DNA of 64,000 nucleotides from Fodinibacter sp038258215 (GTDB taxonomy: Bacteria; Actinomycetota; Actinomycetes; Actinomycetales; Dermatophilaceae). Below are positions 8,348 to 17,010 of this stretch, piece by piece. Position 1 is the stretch's first letter. Every line of letters starts with the position of its first letter. A program made the position numbers and the translations under genes. The stretch is taken from NCBI GenBank assembly GCA_038258215.1, contig JBBSQC010000006.1:1-64000 (forward strand), in the 5' to 3' direction. The notes beneath the pieces are model-generated. The model made no database searches. It was not told where the DNA came from and worked only from the letters and a program-made list of their open reading frames with translations.

Positions 8348-9259
8348 CTACTTCCCGAAGCCGGCGGTGAGCCCGGAGAGGAGCTGACGTCGGCCGATCG
8401 CGTAGAAGATGAGGATCGGGAGCGTGGTGAGCACGACCGACGCGAGCACCGCCGGGACGTTGACCCCGTACTGCCCCTGGAAGCTCCACAGGGCCAGCGG
8501 CAGGGTCCGCTTCTCCGGGCTCTGGGTGAGGATCAGCGGGAGGAGGAAGTTGTTCCAGGTGAGCAGGCCGTTGTAGATCGTCACCGTCACGAGGGCCGGG
8601 CGGGTCAGCGGGAAGGCGAGACGCCACATCGTCGTCCACTCGCTGGCGCCGTCGAGGCGCATCGACTCGAACAGCTCGCGAGGCACGTCGCGGATGAAGT
8701 TCGAGAGCACGAGCACCGACAGCGGGATCGCGAAGGCGATGCTGGGCAGGATCATCCCGCCGAGGGTGTCGTACATCCGCATCCGGATGATGATGAGGTA
8801 GACGGGGATGATGACCGCCTGGAGAGGGATCGCGAGCCCCATGAGGAACACCGAGTTGGTGAGCCGCAGGAAGACCGAGTCGCCGCCGCGGACGATCGCG
8901 TAGGAGGCCATGAACGAGATCAGGACCGCAGGCACGACCGCGCCGGCGGTGACGACCACGCTGTTGAGGAAGTAGCGGGCGAAGTCGCTCTCTATGACGA
9001 GGCGGTAGGAGTCCAGCGAGAACTCGCTGGGCGGGAGCATCGGGTTGCTCGCGAAGAAGTTCGCCTGCGTCTTGAAGCTGCTGATGACGATCCAGTAGAT
9101 CGGCACCATGACGATCAGCACCCAGATCCAGCCGGCGAGGCCGCCGAGCCAGTTGAGCCGCAGCAGCCGGCCCAGGGCCACCGAGTGCGACGACGCGCGC
9201 GAGGGCTCCGGCGACGGTTGCTGAGTGGTCGACGCGGGGTCGTGGGTCACCTGGGACAC
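8348..9259 (-). CDS. Carbohydrate ABC transporter permease (MalG-like)
   Basis: Inner membrane subunit of a sugar importer, 303 residues, with six hydrophobic helices. The EAA loop that docks the ATPase is recognisable as ELFESMRLDGASEWTTMWRL. The N-terminal 35 residues are polar and Ser/Pro-rich. The GTG at 9259 begins 4 nt after the stop of the MalF-like gene and has GAGGGG upstream. It belongs to an operon with the binding protein and the other permease. No ATPase gene is present here; in actinobacteria a shared MsiK-type ATPase often energises such systems, which I infer but cannot see in the window. Confidence 0.92.
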   Translation of the reverse strand: MSQVTHDPASTTQQPSPEPSRASSHSVALGRLLRLNWLGGLAGWIWVLIVMVPIYWIVISSFKTQANFFASNPMLPPSEFSLDSYRLVIESDFARYFLNSVVVTAGAVVPAVLISFMASYAIVRGGDSVFLRLTNSVFLMGLAIPLQAVIIPVYLIIIRMRMYDTLGGMILPSIAFAIPLSVLVLSNFIRDVPRELFESMRLDGASEWTTMWRLAFPLTRPALVTVTIYNGLLTWNNFLLPLILTQSPEKRTLPLALWSFQGQYGVNVPAVLASVVLTTLPILIFYAIGRRQLLSGLTAGFGK

Positions 9260-9263
9260 CGGG

Positions 9264-10193
9264 TCACATCCCCTCGAGCTGGCTGGCCGACTGATCGCGG
9301 CCACCGAGCCGCCGCAGCAGCTGCGCGATGGCGAGACCGCTGAAGACGATGATCACGGCGATGGCGCTGGCCGGGCCCATCTGGTTGCCGAGGAAACCCG
9401 TCTGGTACATCTCGAGAGCGAGCACCCGGGTCGCGTCACCCGGTCCACCCGCCGTCAGCACGAAGATGAGGTCGAAGAAGGTCAGCGAGCCGACGACCAT
9501 CAGCGTCGACGACGTGATGATCGTGTACTTCAGCTGCGGCAGGGTGAGGGAGAAGAACTGCCGCACCCTGCCCGCGCCGTCGATCTCCGCCGCCTCGTAG
9601 AGGGAGCGCGGGATCTGCCGGATGGCACCTTGGTAGATGAGCGCGTGGAACGGGATGAACTGCCACGACACGATGAAGATGACGACAGCGACCGCGAGCC
9701 TGCCCTCGCCGAGCCAGTTCTGGGCGAGGAAGTCCAGGCCGAGCCCGGCTCCGAGACCGAAGTTCGGGTCGAGCAGCGCCTTCCAGGTGATGGCGATGGC
9801 CGCGGAGGACAGGAGGAGGGGGATGACGTACAGCACCGCGAGCAGCGCCCGGTAGCGCTGGTGCCCGGCCAGGAAAGCCCCCAGCAGGATGCAGGCGGGG
9901 GTCTGGATGAGCCAGGAGAGCGCCATGATCTCGAACGTGACCCACAGCGAGTGGAGGAGGCCGGGGTCCCCCAGGACCTGACGCCAGCCGGAGAGCCCAC
10001 CGGGGGTGATCGCGCCGATGCCGTTCCAGTTCGCGAAGGAGAGCCCGAGGACGCCGAGCAGCGGGACGACCCCGAAGACGGTGAAGACGATCAGCGCGGG
10101 TAGGACGAGCCACCACAGCGGCCCACTCCGCCCGCTGCGGCCGGAGCGCGCAGCAGGCCGAGCGGGCCGTGCGGTCGGTGGCGCGAGCGTCAC
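9264..10193 (-). CDS. Carbohydrate ABC transporter permease (MalF-like)
   Basis: First membrane subunit of the sugar importer, 309 residues. After a basic Pro/Arg-rich N-terminus there are six hydrophobic segments, starting with LWWLVLPALIVFTVFGVVPL. The EAA loop appears as SLYEAAEIDGAGRVRQFFSL followed by TLPQL. The GTG at 10193 overlaps the stop of the binding-protein gene as GTGA, so translation is coupled. The family (UgpA/MalF/LacF) imports mono- or oligosaccharides. The neighbouring GH3 glycosidase and LacI regulator point to a beta-glycoside or similar oligosaccharide as cargo, an inference from context. Confidence 0.92.
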   Translation of the reverse strand: MTLAPPTARPARPAARSGRSGRSGPLWWLVLPALIVFTVFGVVPLLGVLGLSFANWNGIGAITPGGLSGWRQVLGDPGLLHSLWVTFEIMALSWLIQTPACILLGAFLAGHQRYRALLAVLYVIPLLLSSAAIAITWKALLDPNFGLGAGLGLDFLAQNWLGEGRLAVAVVIFIVSWQFIPFHALIYQGAIRQIPRSLYEAAEIDGAGRVRQFFSLTLPQLKYTIITSSTLMVVGSLTFFDLIFVLTAGGPGDATRVLALEMYQTGFLGNQMGPASAIAVIIVFSGLAIAQLLRRLGGRDQSASQLEGM

Positions 10194-11551
10194 GTGCCGA
10201 TGACGGCGTTGAGGTTGGAGGCGAACTGCTCCGGGCTGATCGACATCTGGAAGAGCTTGGCGATGTTGTCGAGCAGCACCTCGGCCTGGGTGGGGGGCAG
10301 AGCCTGGTCCCACGACTGCGCGAAGCTCTTGGCGTTCGCGGCGATGTCGTACTGGAACTTCAGCCAGTCGGCGTCCTCACCACTGCCGATGAGCGAGTCG
10401 GAGCCTTGGACGACGGGGATGTTGCCCGAGCCGATCCACGCCTTCTGGATCTCGTCGGTGAACTGGCTCTCGGCGAGGAACTTCTTGGCGGCCTCCTTCT
10501 CGGCGTCGCTGGCCTTGGACGAGATCGAGAGGTACTGCGCCGGGTTGCCGACCGAGTTGCTGGGGTCGCCGTTGCCGCCGTCCACCGGTGGGAAGTTCAT
10601 GTAGCCAAGGTGTCCGCCGGTGACGAAGTCCCCGCCGTCGCTCTTCATGCCGCCGTAGGTCCACGCGCCGTGGACCATCATCGCGGCCTTGCCCGTGTAG
10701 AGGAGGGCCTGGTCGGCGTTGGAGTCGGCGGTGATCGAGCTGAAACCCTTGATGAAGCCGTTCATCGAGATGAGCTTCTGCATCTCCGTGAGGGCCTGGA
10801 TGGATGCCGGGTTGCTCCAGGCGTCCTTCTCGCCGTCGAAGACGGCCTGGAAGACCTCGGGGCCGCCGATCCGGTCGTAGAGGAACTCGAGCCACATCAT
10901 GTTCGTCCAGCGAGACTGCCCGCCGAGCGAGAACGGTGCGATCCCGGCGTCGTTGAACTTCGGGACGAGGTCGAGGATGTCGCCCCACGACTGCGGGGGC
11001 TCGGCTCCGACCTTCTCGAACGACTTCTTGTTGTAGTAGAAGACGATCGGCGTCACGGTCTCGCACGGCAGGGCGTAGACCTTGTCATCCACAGTGGCCG
11101 CGCCGAAGGCGCCGGGAAAGATCTTGTTCTTGAGCTCGCTGTTGTCGGCGAAGAAGCTGGTGAGGTCCTCGACCTGGTCGGCGTCGACCCAGCTCTTGAG
11201 CCCGCCGCCGCCCCAGCCCCACAGGACCGTCGGGCCCTGTCCGGCGCCGAGGGCCGTCTTGATCTTCTGCTTGTACGCGTCGTTCTGGAAGAGCGTGATC
11301 TCGACGGGGCTGTCGGGGTTCGCCGTGGTGAACGAGGCGGCGGCCTGCTTGCGGATGTCCTCCTGCGGCTGACCGCTCAAGGTCCAGAAGCTGATGCCCG
11401 CGCCAGAGCCCCCGGAGCTCCCGCCCGAGCTGGTGGCCCCTGGTTGGGCATCGCTGCAGGCGGCCAGGCCGCCGAGGAGCGGGAGGCCCGCCGCCAGGGT
11501 GAGGAAGGTGCGCCGTGTCGTCTGTGAGGGCGGCTGGGTCTGTGGATCCAC
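10190..11551 (-). CDS. Sugar ABC transporter substrate-binding lipoprotein
   Basis: Extracellular solute-binding protein family 1, 453 residues, anchored as a lipoprotein. The N-terminus has a twin-arginine-like start TTRRTFLTLAAG and a lipobox LGGLAAC near residue 32, followed by a Ser/Gly-rich linker. The mature part has the usual two-lobed pattern, with GISFWTLSGQ, VLWGWGGGGLK and KAAMMVHGAWTYGG. It captures sugar and hands it to the two downstream permeases. The GTG start has GGGAG upstream. A near-consensus promoter and a LacI-type operator lie in the divergent 320-bp gap toward the GH3 gene, so repression by the local LacI protein is likely. Confidence 0.93.
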   Translation of the reverse strand: MDPQTQPPSQTTRRTFLTLAAGLPLLGGLAACSDAQPGATSSGGSSGGSGAGISFWTLSGQPQEDIRKQAAASFTTANPDSPVEITLFQNDAYKQKIKTALGAGQGPTVLWGWGGGGLKSWVDADQVEDLTSFFADNSELKNKIFPGAFGAATVDDKVYALPCETVTPIVFYYNKKSFEKVGAEPPQSWGDILDLVPKFNDAGIAPFSLGGQSRWTNMMWLEFLYDRIGGPEVFQAVFDGEKDAWSNPASIQALTEMQKLISMNGFIKGFSSITADSNADQALLYTGKAAMMVHGAWTYGGMKSDGGDFVTGGHLGYMNFPPVDGGNGDPSNSVGNPAQYLSISSKASDAEKEAAKKFLAESQFTDEIQKAWIGSGNIPVVQGSDSLIGSGEDADWLKFQYDIAANAKSFAQSWDQALPPTQAEVLLDNIAKLFQMSISPEQFASNLNAVIGT

Positions 11552-11640
11552 ACTGATCTCCCGCAGTAGTCAGCCGGCGGAAGCCGCCGACAGGTGCCGA
11601 TGGACGTGGCGGGCGGCGAGTGCCGTCCTCCGAAATCAGG

Positions 11641-11652
11641 CCGAAACTTTGC
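11641..11652. promoter_or_regulatory. LacI-type operator upstream of the binding-protein gene
   Basis: CCGAAACTTTGC is an odd palindrome around a central C (CGAAA/TTTGC, one mismatch). It has the same core as the site at 11846-11856 and lies just downstream of the promoter at 11677-11705, where a bound repressor would block transcription. Confidence 0.6.
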
Positions 11653-11676
11653 TGATCTTTCGACCGCGATTCGGTC

Positions 11677-11705
11677 AACGTAGATCCCTCAGGCTCCGGT
11701 GTCAA
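11677..11705 (-). promoter_or_regulatory. Promoter of the sugar ABC operon
   Basis: On the minus strand, TTGACA (11705-11700) and TACGTT (11682-11677) are separated by exactly 17 nt. This is the closest match to the housekeeping consensus in the window. The expected transcript starts near 11670, giving a leader of about 120 nt. Confidence 0.75.
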
Positions 11706-11825
11706 CGGTTGCTGGGGATGATACGAGATCGTGACCTGAGGACCTGAGAGTGCCACCAGGAGAGCGCAACCGCTCCTCACCGGTCACCCTCCGGATGGGT
11801 CGTGGCGCGGCTGGGTCCCGACCGC

Positions 11826-11831
11826 TACCAT
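11826..11831 (+). promoter_or_regulatory. Likely -10 box of the GH3-lacI operon
   Basis: TACCAT lies about 15 nt upstream of the LacI-type palindrome and 41 nt before the GH3 start. No clear -35 is seen. Confidence 0.4.
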
Positions 11832-11845
11832 GAGCCGGCACGCAT

Positions 11846-11856
11846 CGAAAGTTTCG
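11846..11856. promoter_or_regulatory. LacI-type operator upstream of the GH3 gene
   Basis: CGAAAGTTTCG is a perfect odd palindrome (arms CGAAA and TTTCG around G), 16 nt before the GH3 start codon. This resembles operators of actinobacterial LacI regulators of sugar genes, and a LacI gene lies in the same operon. Confidence 0.7.
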
Positions 11857-11872
11857 GAACGGAGCTCCATCA

Positions 11873-14389
11873 ATGACGTCCCCTCCAGCCCGTGCGACCT
11901 CTGATCCCCCCAGTGGCGATGAACCGAGCCCCGCCGGCGAGGGGGCTTGGCGCGATGTGGACCGATCGGTCGACGAGCGCGTGGACGCACTCCTCGCCGC
12001 CATGACCCTGCGGGAGAAGGTCGCCCAGCTCGGCAGCCGCTGGGTCGGCAACGACATGAGTGCCGGCGAGGCGGGGCCGGCCGACGACAGCACCGGCGCC
12101 GAGGCCGGGGCCAACGCCGACGAGGCCGGGGCCGACGAGGCGGAGACCTTCATCGTCGCGCCGCTGCAGGACGTCTTCGCCGCGGCGGCGAGCGTGACCC
12201 TCGAGGACGCCAGCGAGCACGGCCTCGGTCAGCTGACCCGCGTCTACGGCAGCGTGCCGCTGACCGCTGCCGAGGGGGCGGAGGAGGTCGTTCGTCAGCA
12301 CGGCACGGTGCTCGAGGGCAGTCGGCTCGGCGTGCCCGCACTCGTCCACGAGGAGTGCCTCACCGGCTTCACAACCTATGGGGCCACCGTCTACCCGGCG
12401 GCCATCGCGTGGGCGGCCACCTTCGACCCGGGCCTCGTCGAGGAGATGGCCGAGGCCATCGGGCGGGACATGGCGGCGCTCGGGGTGCACCAGGGGCTCT
12501 CACCGGTGCTCGACGTCGTCCGCGACTACCGCTGGGGACGGGTCGAGGAGACGATGGGTGAGGACCCCTACGTCGTCGGCCAGCTCGGCGCGGCCTACGT
12601 GCGCGGACTCCAGTCCGCGGGGGTCCTCGCGACCCTCAAGCACTTCGCCGGGTACTCGGCCTCGCGGGCCGCCCGCAACCACGGGCCGGTCTCGATGGGC
12701 CGGCGCGAGCTGCTCGACGTCATCCTCCCGCCGTTCGAGACTGCCGTCAGAGAGGGTGGCGCGCATTCGGTCATGCAGGCCTACAGCGACGTCGACGGCG
12801 TGCCCTCCGGCGCGGACCCGTGGCTGCTCACCCAGGTGCTCCGGGATGAGTGGGGCTTCCTCGGCACGGTCGTCTCCGACTACTGGGGCGTCCCGTTCCT
12901 GGCCTCGATGCACCGGCTCGCCCCCGACACCGAGGGCGCTGGGGTGGCCGCGCTTACGGCGGGGGTCGACGTCGAGCTCCCGGACACCTCGGGCTTCGGC
13001 CAGCACCTGGTGGGCCTCGTCGAGCAGGGCCTCCTCGACGAGGCCCTCGTCGACCGCGCCGCCCGCCGGCACCTGCGCCACAAGGTGGAGCTCGGCCTGC
13101 TCGACCCGGACTGGACCCCGGAGGGGTCGGTCGCCGGGGCCGCCGCCGTGGACCTCGACTCGCCGGCCAACCGCGACCTCGCGCGCCGCATCGCCGAGCG
13201 CTCCGTCGTGCTGCTCGACCCGGGGACGGCACTGCCGCTCGTCGGCGACGTCGGCGACGTCGGCGCTCCGGCCCGGGTCGCCGTCGTCGGCCCGTGCGCC
13301 GATGATCCCCGCACCCTCATGGGCTGCTACGCCTTCCCCAACCACGTGCTCCCCCGCTACCCCGACCGAGGTCTCGGCATCGAGGTGCCGACGATGCTCG
13401 AGGCGATGCGGGACGAGCTTTCCGACTCTCACGTCTCCCACGCCCAGGGCTGTGGCGTCACGGGCGAGGACGACTCCGGCATCCCCGCCGCAGCCGAGCT
13501 GGCCGCTGGCGCCGACCTCGTCGTCGCCTTCGTCGGCGACCGGGCCGGCCTCTTCGGGATCGGCAGCTCGGGAGAGGGATGCGACGCGGAGGACCTCCGA
13601 CTCCCAGGGCGTCAGGCCGACCTGCTCGACGCCCTGTTCGCCACGGGGACACCGGTCGTCCTGGTCGTGGTCTCCGGGCGGCCCTACGCGCTCGGCGACT
13701 GGGCCGACCGCGCCGCCGGCCTCGTGCAGGCCTTCATGCCCGGAGAGGAGGGCGGATCCGCCGTCGCCGGGGTGCTCTCCGGCCGGATCCAGCCGAGCGG
13801 CCACCTGCCGGTCCAGGTGCCTCGGATCCCGGGTGGCGGGCCGGGAACCTACCTCCAGCCGCCGCTCGGCTCCATCGAGAGCAACGGCATCAGCAGCCTC
13901 GACCCCACCCCGCTGTTCCCGTTCGGCCACGGCCGGAGCTACACGACCTTCGAGCTCGCCGACCTGCGCACCTCCACGAAGGACCTTCCGACCGACGGCG
14001 AGGTCACGGTCACGGTGCGGGTGAGCAATACCGGCGCCCGCGGGGGCGAGGAGGTCGTCCAGCTCTACCTTCACGACGTCGTCGCCTCCGTGGCGCGGCC
14101 GGTGCGCACGCTGACCGGGTTCGCCCGTGTCGCGCTCGAGCCCGGGGAGCACGCGGACGTCACGTTCCTCCTCCACGCCGACCGCACTGCGTTCACCGGG
14201 CCCGAGCTCACCCGCATCGTCGAGCCCGGTCTCCTCGAGGTGCTCGTCGGCACCTCGGCCGGGGACCTGCCGTGCCGGGCCGTGCTCGACCTCACTGGCC
14301 CGACCCGGGTCGTGGGTCCGGAGCGCCGGCTGAGCACCCCAGCGACCGTCCGGCGCATCCAGGACCCTGCTCCGAAGGGCCGCCCGTGA
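11873..14389 (+). CDS. Glycoside hydrolase family 3 beta-glycosidase
   Basis: Exo-acting beta-glucosidase/beta-xylosidase type enzyme, 838 residues. The N-terminal TIM-barrel domain starts near residue 35 (MTLREKVAQLGS), has LKHFAGYSASRAARNHGP for substrate binding, and the catalytic nucleophile Asp in GTVVSDYWGVPF near residue 338. A second alpha/beta domain and a C-terminal Fn3-like domain (VTVRVSNTGARGGEEVVQLY) follow. An acidic Ala/Glu/Asp insertion at about residues 62-85 is unusual. There is no signal peptide, so it acts inside the cell on imported oligosaccharide. It forms an operon with lacI, overlapping by 1 nt, and carries a LacI-type operator before its start. Confidence 0.93.
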   Translation: MTSPPARATSDPPSGDEPSPAGEGAWRDVDRSVDERVDALLAAMTLREKVAQLGSRWVGNDMSAGEAGPADDSTGAEAGANADEAGADEAETFIVAPLQDVFAAAASVTLEDASEHGLGQLTRVYGSVPLTAAEGAEEVVRQHGTVLEGSRLGVPALVHEECLTGFTTYGATVYPAAIAWAATFDPGLVEEMAEAIGRDMAALGVHQGLSPVLDVVRDYRWGRVEETMGEDPYVVGQLGAAYVRGLQSAGVLATLKHFAGYSASRAARNHGPVSMGRRELLDVILPPFETAVREGGAHSVMQAYSDVDGVPSGADPWLLTQVLRDEWGFLGTVVSDYWGVPFLASMHRLAPDTEGAGVAALTAGVDVELPDTSGFGQHLVGLVEQGLLDEALVDRAARRHLRHKVELGLLDPDWTPEGSVAGAAAVDLDSPANRDLARRIAERSVVLLDPGTALPLVGDVGDVGAPARVAVVGPCADDPRTLMGCYAFPNHVLPRYPDRGLGIEVPTMLEAMRDELSDSHVSHAQGCGVTGEDDSGIPAAAELAAGADLVVAFVGDRAGLFGIGSSGEGCDAEDLRLPGRQADLLDALFATGTPVVLVVVSGRPYALGDWADRAAGLVQAFMPGEEGGSAVAGVLSGRIQPSGHLPVQVPRIPGGGPGTYLQPPLGSIESNGISSLDPTPLFPFGHGRSYTTFELADLRTSTKDLPTDGEVTVTVRVSNTGARGGEEVVQLYLHDVVASVARPVRTLTGFARVALEPGEHADVTFLLHADRTAFTGPELTRIVEPGLLEVLVGTSAGDLPCRAVLDLTGPTRVVGPERRLSTPATVRRIQDPAPKGRP

Positions 14390-15417
14390 TGGGCACCGAG
14401 CGGCCCACGTTGGCCACGGTGGCCGAGTCCGCGGGCGTCTCGGTCGCCACGGTCAGCAAGGTGCTCAACGGGCGCAAGGACGTCTCCCCCAGCACGCGCG
14501 AGAAGGTGCAGAGCCTGCTCGCCGAGCACGACTACACGGCCCTGCCCCGCCGGCGCCAGGAGGCTGGCCGCACCGTCGAGCTCGTCGTGGACCACCTGCT
14601 CTCCGGGTTCACCGGCTCGGTCGTCCAGGGCGTCATGAACGCCGCCGCGGAGCACGATGTCGCCGTGTATCTCAGCACGCGTGAGTCGGACGCCGTCAGG
14701 GAGCCCGAGACCCCTCAGGCCTGGGCGCGGCGGCTGGCCGGAAACGGCCGGATCGCCGTCATCGCGATCACGGGTGAGGTGAGCCGAGAACAGGTCGCGG
14801 CCCTCGAGGACCACTCGATGCCGGTCGTCCTCGTCGACCCGATCGACCCCCAGACCACGCACGCCCCGAGCATCGGCTCGACGAACTTCACCGGCGGGGT
14901 CACCGCCGGCCGCCACCTCCTCGCGCTGGGGCACCGGCGCATCGGCTACGTGGGCGGTGCGCTGCGAGCCGCGTGCAACGCGGCGCGGGTCGGGGGGCTG
15001 CGGGCCGCGATGGAGCACGAGGGCCTGACACTGGAGCCGGAGCTGGTCACGGCCGGCCGGGTCTTCGACTACGACACGGGGCTCCAGGGCGGGCTCCAGC
15101 TGCTCGACCGTCCCGACCCCCCGACGGCGCTCTTCTGCGGGTCCGACGAGGTCGCCCTCGGGGTGCTCGAGGCCGCCCGACAACATGGCCTGCGGGTGCC
15201 CCAGGACCTCTCGGTCATGGGGTTCGACGACGCGATGGCCGCGCCCACGAGCTCGCCCCCGCTCACGACGATCCGACAGCCGCTCAGCGAGATGGGCGCC
15301 CTGGCGGTGCGCACCGTGCTTCGGCTCCTCGACGGCGGCACGGTCGACTCACCACACGTCGCGCTGTCCACCCGTCTCGTCGTCCGGGCCTCGACCGCCG
15401 CCCCCTCGAGGTCCTGA
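14389..15417 (+). CDS. LacI-family transcriptional regulator
   Basis: Sugar-responsive repressor, 342 residues. The N-terminal helix-turn-helix and hinge read TLATVAESAGVSVATVSKVL and NGRKDVSPSTREKVQ. The effector-binding domain contains SGFTGSVVQGVMNAA, GHRRIGYVGGALRAA and a C-terminal VMGFDDAMAAPTSSPPLTTI. The ATG at 14389 overlaps the GH3 stop (TGATG); a GTG at 14386 is also possible. Two CGAAA-N-TTT(C/G) operators in the divergent promoter region upstream are its likely targets, which would place the ABC operon, the glycosidase and the regulator itself under one control. Confidence 0.93.
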   Translation: MGTERPTLATVAESAGVSVATVSKVLNGRKDVSPSTREKVQSLLAEHDYTALPRRRQEAGRTVELVVDHLLSGFTGSVVQGVMNAAAEHDVAVYLSTRESDAVREPETPQAWARRLAGNGRIAVIAITGEVSREQVAALEDHSMPVVLVDPIDPQTTHAPSIGSTNFTGGVTAGRHLLALGHRRIGYVGGALRAACNAARVGGLRAAMEHEGLTLEPELVTAGRVFDYDTGLQGGLQLLDRPDPPTALFCGSDEVALGVLEAARQHGLRVPQDLSVMGFDDAMAAPTSSPPLTTIRQPLSEMGALAVRTVLRLLDGGTVDSPHVALSTRLVVRASTAAPSRS

Positions 15418-15575
15418 CCCGGCACACGTGCACCTCAGGGGAGCCGCTCCGGAGCAGGCAGTCGCTCTCGAGTCGCGCTGCTGGTCGATTCGGGTGATAG
15501 TGGTCCGACTACCCAAACTGTGGCGGCGGACAACGAGCGGGGGCCGTTGCCGCACAGTCGATGTGGAGATCAACG
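15418..15575 (+). other. Intergenic region before the M14 peptidase
   Basis: These 158 bp carry no gene. The ribosome binding site GGAGAT for the peptidase gene lies at 15563-15568, and a loose GC-rich inverted repeat surrounds 15520-15555. No convincing promoter was found. Confidence 0.4.
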
Positions 15576-16940
15576 ATGACGTTGCACCCTACTGCCCGAC
15601 CCCGCCGCACAGTGGTGGCCCTCGCGGGCGCCGCCGCCCTCGTCGCCACCTTCGCCAGTGGCACGTCATCCGCGTCCGGTGACCCCGGCAGCAAGCTGAG
15701 GTCGGCGCTCCAGGCCGCACCGGACGTGTTGCGCACGCCCTTCGAGGCGAGCAACGGAGCCACCTGGACGACGGTCGACGAGTCCCAACGCTTCTGGAGG
15801 CAGCTCGACGCCAGCAGTGAGCGGGTCCGGGTGAGCACCATCGGGCGGACCACGGAGAAGCGCCCGATCCAGCTCGTCCAGGTCGGCGACCCGGCACCAC
15901 GGTCGGTGGCCGAGGCCACGACGGGGTCGGTGCTGATGTACACCTGCTCGGTCCACGGCAACGAGAACTCGGGCCGTGAGGCGTGCATGCAGCTCGCGCG
16001 GGACATGGCCTCGACCACCGACCCTGCGTGGACCCGCCTCCTGCAGAGCACGACGATCCTCCTCGTCAACGCCAACCCCGATGGGTGGGCTGCCGACACC
16101 CGAGCCAACGCGCAGGGGCTGGACGTCAACCGTGACTACATGGCCCTGGAGTCCCCCGAGGGTCGCGCCATCGCCAAGGTGATTCGGGACTGGAAGCCCG
16201 ACGTGCTCAACGACCTCCACGAATACGGCCCGAGCACCTACTACAAGACCGACCTGCTCCAGCTGTGGCCGCGCAACCGTCAGGCCGACGAGGAGATCCA
16301 CGACCTGGCCAAGACCATGAGCGAGGACTACTCCGCGGCGCAGGTGAAGGCCGCGGGCTACACCTCCGGCGAGTACGGGCTCTACGTCAAGGACGGCGAG
16401 CCGTTCCGTCAGGTGGCCGGTGACGGCCAGGCTCGGATCCTGCGCAACTACGCCGGGGTGGAGCACGTCGTCGGCATGCTCAGCGAGACGGCCAACCGGC
16501 CGCTCAACGACGCCGAGGCCGCCGATCCCGCCCTGCTCAACCGGCGCCGGGTCGACGTCAACTACACCAGCGCCGTCGGCAGCGCTCAGATGGTGCTGGA
16601 GAACCGGGAGACCCTGCTTCGTGAGACGGCTGCTGCCGCGGAACGGGCGACGCAGAAGGGCGCCGAGCGCACGGGTGTCGTCTACTTCGGCGGCCAGGAC
16701 AACCTCATCCCCCTCACCGGCGACCTGGTGGAGCCCGAGCCGATGTGCGGCTACCAGCTCACGAAGGAACAGCTCACCGACCTCGCGCCGAACCTGAGGA
16801 TCCACGGTATCTCGTGGAAGCGGAACGCGGACGGCGCGTTGGTCACCATGGCGCAGGAGGACCAGCCGCTCATCCCGCTTCTCCTCGACGCCCGCTCGCA
16901 GTACCGGATCGCCGAGGCCACCCCGGTCGACGCCTGCTGA
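15576..16940 (+). CDS. Secreted M14-family zinc carboxypeptidase
   Basis: Metallocarboxypeptidase-like enzyme exported by the Sec or Tat route, 454 residues. The signal peptide starts with RPRRTVVALAGAAALVATFA and probably ends near residue 34. Zinc ligands are in SVHGNENSGREA (HxxE) and in the downstream LNDLHEYGP; the substrate-carboxylate segment is DVNRDYM, and GMLSETANRP provides the likely catalytic glutamate. The start ATG at 15576 has GGAGAT eight bases upstream; an earlier ATG at 15561 lacks one. The peptide substrate is unknown. The gene stands alone and is followed by a strong hairpin at 16956-16999. Confidence 0.88.
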   Translation: MTLHPTARPRRTVVALAGAAALVATFASGTSSASGDPGSKLRSALQAAPDVLRTPFEASNGATWTTVDESQRFWRQLDASSERVRVSTIGRTTEKRPIQLVQVGDPAPRSVAEATTGSVLMYTCSVHGNENSGREACMQLARDMASTTDPAWTRLLQSTTILLVNANPDGWAADTRANAQGLDVNRDYMALESPEGRAIAKVIRDWKPDVLNDLHEYGPSTYYKTDLLQLWPRNRQADEEIHDLAKTMSEDYSAAQVKAAGYTSGEYGLYVKDGEPFRQVAGDGQARILRNYAGVEHVVGMLSETANRPLNDAEAADPALLNRRRVDVNYTSAVGSAQMVLENRETLLRETAAAAERATQKGAERTGVVYFGGQDNLIPLTGDLVEPEPMCGYQLTKEQLTDLAPNLRIHGISWKRNADGALVTMAQEDQPLIPLLLDARSQYRIAEATPVDAC

Positions 16941-16955
16941 CCGGCCTCGCCCGCC

Positions 16956-16999
16956 ACGAGTGCGGAAGTGGTTGCGGGAGCAGCCACTTCCGCACTCGT
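16956..16999 (+). terminator. 20-bp hairpin between convergent genes
   Basis: Arms at 16956-16975 and 16980-16999 pair over 20 positions around the loop GGGA. The single mismatch becomes a G-U pair in plus-strand RNA. It lies between the M14 gene and the convergent hydrolase gene. It lacks a U-tract; it may be a bidirectional terminator or another palindromic repeat family (core GAGTGCGGAAGTGG). Confidence 0.65.
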
Positions 17000-17010
17000 C
17001 GCGTGGTGGC

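Noticed and set aside
11873..14389. Long antisense frame over the GH3 gene (about 12500-14176, minus strand)
   Set aside because: It is a shadow of the GH3 gene; the plus strand has all catalytic motifs.
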